Origin: an uncultured Clostridia bacterium
GTDB lineage: Bacteria; Bacillota; Clostridia; Oscillospirales; CAG-272
Reading direction: 5' to 3'
NCBI GenBank assembly: GCA_946615525.1
Contig: CAMOHW010000004.1
Location: forward strand, 1 to 16,314
Length of the DNA: 16,314 nt
Within the stretch, counting starts at the first letter, position 1. Each line of letters starts with the position of its first letter. The notes under the pieces were generated by a model, which was not told where the DNA came from, searched no databases, and saw nothing but the letters and a program-made list of their open reading frames with translations. Positions 1 to 7,622 of this stretch are shown one piece after another. Made by a program: the position numbers and the translations under genes.

Positions 1-114
1 ATCGTTCGTCAGATTTCCGTTGAAAATCCGCTTCTTCGGCAGGGCATTTTCGGCAAGGGTGGCGAAGCGCGTCGCAAAGGGAAAGCAGGAGTCGGAACGG
101 CGCGAGCAAAAGCG

Positions 115-144
115 TTTGCAAAGAAAGGGCAGATATGCTATGAT
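115..144 (+). promoter_or_regulatory. Probable sigma-A promoter for the LRR protein gene
   Basis: A -35-like TTTGCA (115-120) is followed after 18 nt by TATGAT (139-144). The -10 is preceded by TG plus one base (136-138), an extended -10 that would compensate for the weak -35. Transcription would start near 151, about 27 nt upstream of the ATG at 178. A purine-rich ribosome binding site (AAGGGGAGAG) lies just before that ATG. This is based on motif reading alone. Confidence 0.5.
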
Positions 145-177
145 GGGGACAAGCCAACCGAAAAGGGGAGAGAAAAT

Positions 178-918
178 ATGAAGATGGGAAAACAAATTCT
201 GTTGTTGGCGGTCACCTTGCTGTTGGCGGTTGCCGCCGCGGTGTTGTTGATATGGTTGGGCAGATCTGCGTCGAATACCGGGACGCCGGAAGACACGCAA
301 CCCATACCGCAGGACGAGCAGATCCGATTGCAGGAGCAGGAAGGAACAATAGACAAAAAGGATCCCGGCGATCTCGAACCGACAGGGGAAGAAGATCCTC
401 CGGAGGACGAATTGCTCTACCAAAGTCTGGGCAACGGCACCTGCTGCGTGCTGGGCCCCGGAGGGGTTCGGGATGCCTGCTTGGTCATCCCCAAGATCTC
501 GCCGGCGGGGGAACGCGTTGCCAAAATCGCATCTAAGGCGTTTTTCGGTTGCGAATGGATCACCGCCGTGCAAATCCCCGAAACCGTGCGGGAGATCGGC
601 ACGCTGGCGTTTGCCGATTGCAAAAATCTGGTCTATATTTCGGTCAACGAGCAAAATCCGGTGTATTGCGATGCCGACGGCGTTCTTTATACGGCGGATC
701 AGCGGGTCCTGTTGCAATATCCGCCTCAGCGAGCGGGGGATCCTTTGGCTTTACCGGCAAGTGTAAGCACCATTTCGGAAATGGCTTTTTACGGGTGCAA
801 AAATCTCAAATCGGTCAACTATGAAGGGAGCGGAGAAGATTGGGAACATATTGAGATCGGTTCACGGAATTATGCTCTGCTCGCCGCGGCGATCCGTTTT
901 GATGTAACAAGCGAATAA
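178..918 (+). CDS. Membrane-anchored BspA-like leucine-rich repeat protein (LRR_5 type)
   Basis: The protein has 246 residues. Residues 6-28 form one strongly hydrophobic segment after a Lys-containing start, so this is a signal anchor or uncleaved signal peptide with the rest outside the membrane. No lipobox cysteine is visible. An acidic, Pro/Glu/Asp-rich linker covers about 30-80. The remainder has the BspA/Treponema-type LRR pattern: short units such as IASKAFFGCEWITAVQIPE and LAFADCKNLVYISV, a GVLYTADQRVLLQYPP insert, another unit near 195-212, and a closing EDWEHIEIGSRNYALLAAAIRF segment typical of these proteins. Family members are cell-surface or adhesion proteins, but the ligand here is unknown. 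The ATG at 178 is chosen because a good RBS precedes it and the hydrophobic segment starts there; the frame stays open upstream to the window edge without another ATG. The gene converges on the phage block and shares a terminator region with it. Confidence 0.85.
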   Translation: MKMGKQILLLAVTLLLAVAAAVLLIWLGRSASNTGTPEDTQPIPQDEQIRLQEQEGTIDKKDPGDLEPTGEEDPPEDELLYQSLGNGTCCVLGPGGVRDACLVIPKISPAGERVAKIASKAFFGCEWITAVQIPETVREIGTLAFADCKNLVYISVNEQNPVYCDADGVLYTADQRVLLQYPPQRAGDPLALPASVSTISEMAFYGCKNLKSVNYEGSGEDWEHIEIGSRNYALLAAAIRFDVTSE

Positions 919-927
919 AACAAATCA

Positions 928-966
928 GGGGGCTTTCACGCAAGGTGTGAAAGCCCCCCTTTTTTA
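928..966 (+). terminator. Strong intrinsic terminator, probably bidirectional
   Basis: A perfect 12-bp stem pairs GGGGGCTTTCAC (928-939) with GTGAAAGCCCCC (947-958), with a 7-nt loop, followed by a C and then a run of T (960-965). It lies 9 nt after the LRR gene stop. Read on the - strand, the same hairpin follows the last phage gene (stop at 984) and leads into a moderately T-rich stretch (TGATTTGTTTTATT). It therefore plausibly ends both converging units. Confidence 0.92.
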
Positions 967-983
967 GGGAAACTTACGGCGGA

Positions 984-1373
984 TCAGTCCAGATGGTAGC
1001 GATCCACAATGGGTTCGACCGACGCCGGAATCATCCGGCGAATCTCGGCAAGCCCGGCAACATACTGGGCAAAAAACTGCTTGGAAAGCTCGCTGTTTTC
1101 ATCACTCACAAAAAGCGAGGCGAGCGCAAACGGGACAACGGCAAGAAAAACGTCCGAAAGCGGGAAATCGCTGTTCAAACTGTCAATTTGCGTAGCCGGG
1201 ACCCAGGTACTTTGGGGAAGATCGTTTGCCTGTCGGTAGATCTTGTCCAGCGGAGCGCATTGATTGTAGATCAATGCCAGCAGCCACAAGGCACGAGCGG
1301 AATAATCGCTGCTTGTGGGAGTTTGCTCATTGCTGAGACTGACCGCCGATTTGATGATATCGTCGTTGGTCAT
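984..1373 (-). CDS. Putative head-tail connector/adaptor protein
   Basis: The protein has 129 residues, is mostly alpha-helical in appearance and has no signal peptide. The N-terminal part (MTNDDIIKSAVSLSNEQ) and the central ALWLLALIYNQCAPLDKIYR segment are followed by hydrophobic helices around 70-95. Size, composition and place directly after the coat gene match small connector or adaptor proteins (gp6/gp4-like), which form a ring under the portal; in P22 the adaptor gene follows the coat gene. I infer the role mainly from position, as no diagnostic motif is seen. It starts at an ATG 17 nt after the coat stop, with a GGGAGGG ribosome binding site. It is the last gene of the block; the shared terminator follows. 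Confidence 0.65.
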   Translation of the reverse strand: MTNDDIIKSAVSLSNEQTPTSSDYSARALWLLALIYNQCAPLDKIYRQANDLPQSTWVPATQIDSLNSDFPLSDVFLAVVPFALASLFVSDENSELSKQFFAQYVAGLAEIRRMIPASVEPIVDRYHLD

Positions 1374-1390
1374 CCCGAAACCCTCCCGAA

Positions 1391-2230
1391 TCAGCCGCTG
1401 ACCGAAACGTCGATCACGCAGAGTTCGTTCGGGTAAACGGTTTTGGCGCCGTAGAGGTGCAGACCTTTTACCGCGTCGGCAAAGCGCGATTCGGGACGGT
1501 AGGCCTCAATTTCGGAAACCTGATCGGCAAAGGCGATGGCACGGCGGGAGCGCGCATAGCAGTAGTGGTGCAAAGCGGATGCGCCTTCATACGAAGCAAT
1601 GTTGTTGGTAACAAAGACTTTGCAACCGGCAAACTTGCCAATGCAGCCGTTTTCCAGAAAATCGCTGTCGGCGGAGATCAGATTGATCTCGGACTTCAAC
1701 AGAAGTTCTGCAACCTTGGGAGAAATCTCAAAGACGATGTCATTGGCATCGGGTACGCCGTTTTCCAGCAGTTTGGTGCGTGCTTCCAAAAGGGAGAACG
1801 CAAGGTTGGCGGTGCTGTCGTTGACAAGATCGCAACTGATCATTGTGCCGGCGGTTGCAAACAGCGAGAAGATGTATTGATCTGCTTCTTTGGCAAGCGC
1901 GTCTGCGGCGTTTTTCATTGCGGCTTCCATCAGTCCGGGAATTGCCTGGGCATGATCCACATCATCCAGCTGGAAGTTGAAGTATTTTGCGCGGTCGATC
2001 ACCAATTCAACGGCGTTTCCGCTCAATGTTTCCGGATAGGACATGCTGGAGTTGGGGGTGTAGTCGCCTACACTGATGTCGCCAAGATCCAGAATCTTTA
2101 CGCTGTTTCCTTTTTGGCGGATGTCTCCTTCATAGGCGCGGGAGCAGTTTGCAACGCCGATGTATTTTTGGTTCAGTGCTTTCTGAAGCGTTTCGCTCCA
2201 AATGGTGGGAATAAAATTGCTAACAGACAT
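1391..2230 (-). CDS. Phage major capsid (coat) protein, HK97 fold, P22-coat-like
   Basis: The protein has 279 residues. The N-terminus (FIPTIWSETLQKALNQKYIG) followed by SRAYEGDIRQKGNSVKI and a DISVGDYTPN segment is the usual opening of P22-type and related coat proteins, where an N-arm leads into the E-loop. A long helix follows (MEAAMKNAADALAKEADQYI, about 102-121), then a beta-rich axial domain and a C-terminal HLYGAKTVYPNELCVIDV strand. The length is close to a bare HK97-fold core, so there is no room for the large insertion domain of P22 coat. No protease gene is nearby and a separate scaffold gene sits directly upstream, which suggests assembly without a cleaved delta domain. RBS AAAGGA lies 9 nt before the ATG, and the gap to the scaffold gene is 33 nt. 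The coat family is well supported; the subfamily is inference. Confidence 0.9.
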   Translation of the reverse strand: MSVSNFIPTIWSETLQKALNQKYIGVANCSRAYEGDIRQKGNSVKILDLGDISVGDYTPNSSMSYPETLSGNAVELVIDRAKYFNFQLDDVDHAQAIPGLMEAAMKNAADALAKEADQYIFSLFATAGTMISCDLVNDSTANLAFSLLEARTKLLENGVPDANDIVFEISPKVAELLLKSEINLISADSDFLENGCIGKFAGCKVFVTNNIASYEGASALHHYCYARSRRAIAFADQVSEIEAYRPESRFADAVKGLHLYGAKTVYPNELCVIDVSVSG

Positions 2231-2263
2231 AGTAATAAATCCTTTCTTTTTGTGTTTTTTGAT

Positions 2264-2929
2264 TCAATGCCATTTCGGCATGGAAAGCAGAATTTGGCGG
2301 TACTGTTTTCGTACCTGTTCGGGCGTCATAGCCCGAACTTCGGCAGCCGAGAGGAACCCGGTGGAATTGCCCTCGGCAGATCCGCTGGAACGCTGATCGT
2401 TGGCGGCGTTTGTCGCTTTGGCAATTTGCCGGAGGTGTGCGTTCCGGCGCTCCATCAGCGCATAGGCGGCGGCAAGCGGTACTCCGCGTTGCACATCGTT
2501 CAAAACTGAATCCGGCAGGGAGGAAAGCGAAACATCGGGAAAGAGATCGCGAAACTCCTCCAGCTCGGTCTCCTGCTCGATCAGGGACTTGCGCGCCGAG
2601 CGGATCTCCTGGCGCAACCGGTTCAGTTCTTCCCGGAGCCGTCCAAGCTCTTGCGGATCAGGGAGATCAGCAGGCGGAACAGGCGAAAGAGTTCGGTCAG
2701 ACTGATCGTCAGTTTCAGCAGGAGTTTCCAAAGGGACTTTTTCTTCTGTTGAAGAAAGGTCATCTTTTGCGGGCTCCGGATCAAGTCCGGCGGGTTCTTC
2801 TGTTGCGGGGCATCCGGGTTGTTCTTCTTGCTCGTGTCCGCTTTCGGAAGTTTTTTCGCCTTCCGTGAGATCTTCCGAAGGATCCATTTCAGGCGGATCC
2901 AAAGGTTTTTGAAGGGTTTGCTCATCCAA
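2264..2929 (-). CDS. Capsid scaffolding protein (TTG start)
   Basis: The protein has 221 residues. Residues 1-90 are strongly acidic and Pro/Glu/Asp-rich with low complexity. About 94-127 is a heptad-rich coiled coil (ELGRLREELNRLRQEIRSAR). The C-terminal end (FLSAAEVRAMTPEQVRKQYR, then SMPKW) matches the coat-binding tail of many Bacillota phage scaffolds, which end in EV..MS..EVK..Y..I..SM..W. Scaffolds guide coat assembly and leave the procapsid during packaging. The frame begins at a TTG (2929-2927) that overlaps the portal stop by 8 nt, with GGAGGAGAGG upstream. No in-frame ATG occurs before residue 15. An ATG in the next frame overlaps the portal stop as ATGA and opens a different 100-codon frame (see findings). 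Family identity is well supported; the exact start is less certain. Confidence 0.85.
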   Translation of the reverse strand: MDEQTLQKPLDPPEMDPSEDLTEGEKTSESGHEQEEQPGCPATEEPAGLDPEPAKDDLSSTEEKVPLETPAETDDQSDRTLSPVPPADLPDPQELGRLREELNRLRQEIRSARKSLIEQETELEEFRDLFPDVSLSSLPDSVLNDVQRGVPLAAAYALMERRNAHLRQIAKATNAANDQRSSGSAEGNSTGFLSAAEVRAMTPEQVRKQYRQILLSMPKWH

Positions 2930-4451
2930 GGTTCACCTCTCCTCCTTCCGCGGTCAATTCCTGCAAGAGCGTGGCACGCTCGGGAATGCAACCGTCCGGC
3001 AGAGCTTGCAGGTATTGCCGGACCGAAATGTGGCCGCCCGAAAGCAGGTTGCCCAAAAGGGCAACGGTTGCCGAGGTCGAGTAGGTCGAATTGTCCGAGA
3101 AAACCGCCCGGGCGCGTAAGAGCTCGCCGGAGAGCAGATGGTAATCGGGGCGGCAGGCAACGGTTCCGGCGTCGGTTTCCACCGGGAGCAACCGCTCGGC
3201 GGGGGAATAGGCGCAAAGCATATCTGCCCAAATGGTTGCAAGTTCGCCAAGCGCACGGGTAAAGCGCGTGGAAACTTGTTTCAGGGCGAGCATTGAGGCG
3301 TCGCGCAGAGCAAGGATCGCGCTGGTATTGTTCGCGCGCTCGTCGCCCAGTGCCGAGTCGGTTGCGCCCATCAGATTTTTGGTAGTATTGATGACGTTGG
3401 TGATCAAGTCAAGATATCCCGGTTCGAGTTGTCCGGTGCCCACTACCTGGACGGCGTCGGCAACCGTTCCGCCACCGACCGCCGCAATCGCCTCGCCGAC
3501 CTCGTTTGACCATTCCGGAATACGCGATTTGTCGTAAACCACCTTGGAAAAAGCGGTGTCGTTCATGTGCTTCATGACCAGGGCGTATGCCGAATTGAGG
3601 TATTTCTGGTTGGGGATCAGTTCGGTGATGGGGGAGGAACCGTGGTAGGAACCTTTGCGGAGCAGCCAGTTGAACAGAACGACCGGATAGTTCCGCAAGC
3701 CGGTGTTTGCACAACGGATGATGCAGGAGCGCGTAGATTTTTCAAACATGACGCTCCCGTCCTTGCGGAAAAAGCGGATCAGGTAGGTCGCCTTGTCCGA
3801 TCCGGCCCGCTCGGGAATGGAAAAATCTCCGTCATCCGGCAGGATCTTTGCAACGGCTTCTTCGCTTGCGCCGGCTTCCAGCGCCTCACGGCGCAAATCG
3901 TTTACCGGGGCGCGGCCGGAAAGAATGATGTAATCCTGTGCCTGAATGTCGGGGGTATTGACATCGCACAGAAACAGGTTTGCTCCATCCACAACGTCGG
4001 TGCGGATCTCGCCCGAGAACGGCTGACCGTTGTTGACCGAATTATCCCACCAGCAGTAGAACACGCCGTCGCCCGAAATAGCGGCGTTGAGGAGGGCGCG
4101 GCTTGCGACCTCGGCCATTCTTCCGGTTTTCCAGCGGTAAGTTGCGTTTTGTTCCAGGAGGCGAAGCCCTTCGGAAACGGTCTTTTGCAGGGCGGAGGAA
4201 TCCAGATAGGGCAGTTTTTCGTCGGTGTAGCGAATGGAGATGTTTTGCGGAGAAATTGCACCGACCAGATAATCCACGATCCGTCGCGTCACATTAAAGA
4301 CGGGACGCGGAAGATCGCGGTCATATCCGTCCCATTGTTCTCCGCGGTAAAACCGCTCGTTTTGGCGATTGGTTTCGTAGAGGTTGATTTTTCGGTTGTA
4401 TTCCAGCCCGGATTCATATAAGGACCAGGCGGGCGTGATAGAATCGTTCAT
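2922..4451 (-). CDS. Phage portal protein
   Basis: The protein has 509 residues, a normal portal length. The N-terminal signature NERFYRGEQWDGYDRDLPRP followed by VFNVTRRIVDYLVGAI is characteristic of portal proteins of Bacillota phages. Later segments include a helical clip/stem-like region (GSSPITELIPNQKYLNSAYA, then LVMKHMNDTAF) and a tunnel-loop/crown-like helix around NTSAILALRDASMLALKQVS. Portals form the dodecameric ring at one capsid vertex through which the terminase pumps DNA. It starts at an ATG 53 nt after the preceding gene; the RBS (AGAAAGG, 12 nt upstream) is weak. The stop overlaps the scaffold start. The gene order portal-scaffold-coat agrees with the assignment. The reading frame is intact. 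Confidence 0.92.
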   Translation of the reverse strand: MNDSITPAWSLYESGLEYNRKINLYETNRQNERFYRGEQWDGYDRDLPRPVFNVTRRIVDYLVGAISPQNISIRYTDEKLPYLDSSALQKTVSEGLRLLEQNATYRWKTGRMAEVASRALLNAAISGDGVFYCWWDNSVNNGQPFSGEIRTDVVDGANLFLCDVNTPDIQAQDYIILSGRAPVNDLRREALEAGASEEAVAKILPDDGDFSIPERAGSDKATYLIRFFRKDGSVMFEKSTRSCIIRCANTGLRNYPVVLFNWLLRKGSYHGSSPITELIPNQKYLNSAYALVMKHMNDTAFSKVVYDKSRIPEWSNEVGEAIAAVGGGTVADAVQVVGTGQLEPGYLDLITNVINTTKNLMGATDSALGDERANNTSAILALRDASMLALKQVSTRFTRALGELATIWADMLCAYSPAERLLPVETDAGTVACRPDYHLLSGELLRARAVFSDNSTYSTSATVALLGNLLSGGHISVRQYLQALPDGCIPERATLLQELTAEGGEVNLG

Positions 4452-4504
4452 AAAATGGTGATGCCTTTCTGTAAAATGGAATATGGGAAGCCCGACGACA
4501 CTTG

Positions 4505-6226
4505 TTAAATATTGGCAAGCATCGAAAGGCGGTAGATCCGGGCGGAAGAAACTCCCGTAGTGCTGAACAAAAACCGCGCAAAGCGAAATCGCCCAATGGT
4601 CATGCCGTATTCAAAGAATTGCGGCTTTTCGCTTGATTGAGCCGGGGTCACAAAAGCCCGGCTTCGGCTATCGGTTTGTGTAAGGATGGTCAACTGTTGC
4701 CCGCCCGTATTGGCACAAACAGTTGTTCGCAGACTGCGCTTTGGATTTTCCGGCGAGGAAAATGCAATGTATTGACTGCGATAGGTCGCCGTGATCGGCA
4801 GACCCATGTCGGCATAGGACGTTTCATCCGGCAAAAGGATGATCCCGTCGGAAGTGCCAAATCCGACGCTCCCGTTCAACTCAAAAAACTTGGTAATGAA
4901 AAGATTGTCAAAACAGTACCATTCTTTTTGATCCCGTTTATAAACCCATACCAGCCCCTCTTCGCTCTCGGTGGGGTCGCGCATCCAAAGTTCGCCTCTG
5001 CCCGGGAACCAGGCAAGAATGCCGTTTTGGAAGATGGAGGCGGGCAAAAGTTCCAGCACCTCTTGCGAGAGCGCTTCGGGAATGCAGATGTCGGATTCGC
5101 CGGAAGGAAAGCGCAGTTCAAAAATCCCGCCGGTTTGAATGGTGACCGGACGGTCGCCGCAAAGCGCCCATCCGTTGACGGAAGAACAGCCGACGCCGCC
5201 TTCCAGGGGATAGGAGATCAGCCGATCGCCCGAAAATGCGAGTGCCCAGGCAAAGCGGTCATTCAGAGCGATCGCGCGGTCCCGGTCGCGGAAAATAGCA
5301 TGGATCGGGTGGACATCGTCGGCAAGGGGAAGGGTGTTCTCCAACGGGAAGTAAAGCGGCGATTCGATTACGGAAAAGAAACGGTTGCTCTCGCTGCTCA
5401 TTTCGGCACTCACCGGAGAGGAGTAGATCAGGTTGTGTTCCTGCGCTGTGCCGTAGAGAAAGACGGTGTTGTGCTGTGCGTCCGCAAACAAAAACGATTG
5501 GTTTAAGGCGGCAACCGTTGCGCGGCAGTTGTAGGTGTCGGCAAGCACCAGGGCAACTGTCAGGGTCCCGTGGGCGTATTGCAACGGGACGGAAAACGAA
5601 GTGGCGCCTTCCGTATAAGGGTTGGGCAAGATTTGAACGCCGTCCACCTCTACGCGCCCCAACTGTGCAACGCCAAAGGGAAGGTTGAAGGTGGTGGAAC
5701 CGGAGGTATTGTTGTATCGGATGCGGATCTTGTTTGAAAGAGCGTTGATCGGCTGATTGACTTCGCCCATTTGGACCGGATCCCACCCATCTCCGTAGAG
5801 CGGAGTGTAGCCGGCCACCTTAAAGAAGGTTTTGGATGACAGGGAAAAGTAATAAACTTCGCTTCCGTCAAACATATAGAGCGTTCCCTTGTAGAGCAGG
5901 AAGGAAACATCCCCGGTCGAGGAGGTCAGCTGCTTTCGCGGGTTCAGCTGATTTTGCCCCGGTAACTTGGCATAGAGGATTGATCCGGCCACCGCCAACA
6001 GGTAGTCCTCGTTTCCCAACGACCCCTGCCACAAACCGCGGATCGGAACGCCTAAATTATAAAGCGCTTTGGTTCCGGTGCGTTTTTCCAAAGAGCCATC
6101 CGCCGAAATGCGAAAGTTCCGCATTTCAGCGGCACTTGCTCCGGTCAACGCCGAGGTGCAACGAAGTCCGCCAAACTTGGAAATGGTTATTTTTTCGCTT
6201 GCTTTTTCGGGTCTGATTTTTGCCAT
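4505..6226 (-). CDS. Phage structural protein, candidate tail-hub/nozzle (P22 gp10- or T7 gp12-like)
   Basis: The protein has 573 residues, is beta-rich and has no signal peptide or membrane segment. Near the N-terminus, MRNFRISADGSLEKRTG (about 35-51) is a motif I associate with phage neck or stabilisation proteins. After it come many short beta-hairpin segments with a blade-like rhythm, for example YLLAVAGSILYAKL, LYMFDGSEVYYFSL, NQSFLFADAQHNTVFLYG and GILAWFPGRGELWMRD. This suggests a beta-propeller core. Podovirus nozzle/hub proteins such as T7 gp12 have such folds and close the portal after packaging. The position between terL and portal is unusual, because in P22-like phages the hub gene follows the coat and adaptor genes. 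RBS AAGGAG lies 8 nt before the ATG. It is a coding gene with high confidence; the function is a structural inference. Confidence 0.65.
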   Translation of the reverse strand: MAKIRPEKASEKITISKFGGLRCTSALTGASAAEMRNFRISADGSLEKRTGTKALYNLGVPIRGLWQGSLGNEDYLLAVAGSILYAKLPGQNQLNPRKQLTSSTGDVSFLLYKGTLYMFDGSEVYYFSLSSKTFFKVAGYTPLYGDGWDPVQMGEVNQPINALSNKIRIRYNNTSGSTTFNLPFGVAQLGRVEVDGVQILPNPYTEGATSFSVPLQYAHGTLTVALVLADTYNCRATVAALNQSFLFADAQHNTVFLYGTAQEHNLIYSSPVSAEMSSESNRFFSVIESPLYFPLENTLPLADDVHPIHAIFRDRDRAIALNDRFAWALAFSGDRLISYPLEGGVGCSSVNGWALCGDRPVTIQTGGIFELRFPSGESDICIPEALSQEVLELLPASIFQNGILAWFPGRGELWMRDPTESEEGLVWVYKRDQKEWYCFDNLFITKFFELNGSVGFGTSDGIILLPDETSYADMGLPITATYRSQYIAFSSPENPKRSLRTTVCANTGGQQLTILTQTDSRSRAFVTPAQSSEKPQFFEYGMTIGRFRFARFLFSTTGVSSARIYRLSMLANI

Positions 6227-6256
6227 ACTTTTTTCTCCTTTCTAAAAGATTTTTGT

Positions 6257-6294
6257 CCGGGCAGCACCGGCGCACGGAAGCCGGAACTGCCGGG
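6257..6294 (-). other. Intercistronic hairpin between terL and the 573-residue structural gene
   Basis: GGCAG (6260-6264) pairs with CTGCC (6287-6291), and CCGGC (6267-6271) with GCCGG (6280-6284). A 2x2 internal loop separates the two stems, and there are two more outer C-G pairs beyond a G-G mismatch. No immediate T-run follows on the - strand, so this is not a typical terminator. It could set transcript ends, stability or the ratio of packaging to structural protein. Confidence 0.5.
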
Positions 6295-6299
6295 AGGGC

Positions 6300-7622
6300 T
6301 TATAAAAGCCCCTTTTTCGGCGGCGTGAAAAACCGGAAGTTTTTGTCGGGTATCGCCTCGGGGCGGTAGGTCGCGTAGCGACTCATGACGGCGTAGCGCA
6401 GGGCCTCGGGCGCGTGGGTGATCGCGTGGGGTTCACCTGCGGCGTCCTCCGGCGTTCCCGCGTCGCAGAGCAGGGCGGGGAGACAGCGGATCAGCTCCCG
6501 GCAGTCCTCGCTGATGCGCAGATACGGACCATCTCCGGGGGAAAGAAATTGCCGCAGAATGCGCCAGCCCGGCACCCTTCGGTTATCGGCGGCGGACATG
6601 GGCGGCATCCCGGGTACCGCCTGCATGATCTCAAATCCGCTTCTGCCGGTATCCTGCCGCCGGTTCCAAAGGTCGGGGGAGGAGACCACATACTCCACGG
6701 CTTGCCCCCTGCAGAGTTCGGATACCGCCAGACCCGCCTCGCGCAAAGTCAACCCCGGGCGGCAGATCTCCCGAATCACAAACAGATTTCCACACCTGTC
6801 CACACCCAAAAGCAGCGCTGCCAGCATATCGAACCCGTAGTCCAGTGCCGCAAAACGGCGAATTTCGACAGGTATTTTTGCAGGTGGAAGAACATGGATC
6901 TCAATTTGAAACTCGGGAAAGAACTGCCCCTCAAACACGTCCCATCTGCCCTCCAACCATGCCTCTCGGAGCTTTTTGGGCAGACTTTCGAGCTGTCGGA
7001 CATAGTCGGGGTCGGCTTTTTGCAGGACGGGGTTGTCCCAAACGCGCGCCGGAATAAAGCGATAGTCCTCGGGGTCCTCATTGGCGTGAAAAACGCGGTC
7101 CACAAACAACCGCTTGACCCAAGCGTGTCCCACGCCGCCGGGATTGCAGGTCAAATACATTCTTCGGGGGAAGTCACGGGCGCCTCGCAGACAGGCCTTA
7201 AAAACAGAAAACTGATATTCGCTCAGTTGCGTTGCCTCGTCGATGGCGATAATGTCAAATTCCTGCCCCTGATACCGCAGAACATCGCGGTTGGCGGAGC
7301 AGAACCCGAAGGTGATCGAACTGCCGTTCGGCAGCGTGAGCCGCTTTTCGGCCTCATGCCAAAAAAGTGCCCCGGGGTATTCTGAAAGGAGGGGAAGCAG
7401 GTGGTTTTGCCGCAGTTCTCCATAGGAGCGCCGCACCAAAAGACAGCGAATGCCGGGGTAGCGCAGGCAAAGACCGATCAGTTTGCGCCGCAGAGCCCAG
7501 GATTTTCCGCCGCCGCGTGCTCCGCCGTAGGCGGTATAGCGCGCTTTGGAGGCAAAAAACTTCTTTTGCTGTTCGTTTGGCACACCTGCAATGTGCAGGA
7601 TTTTGGAAGCTTTGGGATTCAT
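6300..7622 (-). CDS. terL: Phage terminase large subunit (packaging ATPase and nuclease)
   Basis: The protein has 440 residues, a usual TerL length. The ATPase domain shows Walker A GGARGGGKS (33-41), an adenine/arginine-type RRSYGELR segment near 64-71, Walker B with catalytic Glu FDIIAIDEATQ (D128-E129), and a coupling-motif-like LTCNPGG near 157-163. The RNase H-like nuclease domain shows ALDYGFD (first acidic residue D261) and SSPDLW (second, D317). The third position falls in HAPEALRY, where E406 stands in place of the usual Asp of the xDALRY motif. TerL cuts concatemeric DNA and pumps it through the portal. The ATG overlaps the terS stop as ATGA, indicating translational coupling. The frame is intact. 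Confidence 0.95.
   Translation of the reverse strand: MNPKASKILHIAGVPNEQQKKFFASKARYTAYGGARGGGKSWALRRKLIGLCLRYPGIRCLLVRRSYGELRQNHLLPLLSEYPGALFWHEAEKRLTLPNGSSITFGFCSANRDVLRYQGQEFDIIAIDEATQLSEYQFSVFKACLRGARDFPRRMYLTCNPGGVGHAWVKRLFVDRVFHANEDPEDYRFIPARVWDNPVLQKADPDYVRQLESLPKKLREAWLEGRWDVFEGQFFPEFQIEIHVLPPAKIPVEIRRFAALDYGFDMLAALLLGVDRCGNLFVIREICRPGLTLREAGLAVSELCRGQAVEYVVSSPDLWNRRQDTGRSGFEIMQAVPGMPPMSAADNRRVPGWRILRQFLSPGDGPYLRISEDCRELIRCLPALLCDAGTPEDAAGEPHAITHAPEALRYAVMSRYATYRPEAIPDKNFRFFTPPKKGLL

Noticed and set aside
1-177. Open frames on both strands at the left edge, the + one in frame with the LRR gene
   Set aside because: Neither has a start codon with an RBS or a recognisable product. The promoter, RBS and hydrophobic N-terminus favour the start at 178. 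A gene tail on the - strand cannot be excluded but is not supported.
1457-2509. 350-codon + strand open frame across the coat and scaffold genes
   Set aside because: It is antisense to two well supported phage genes and crosses their boundary; its composition is that of a shadow frame.
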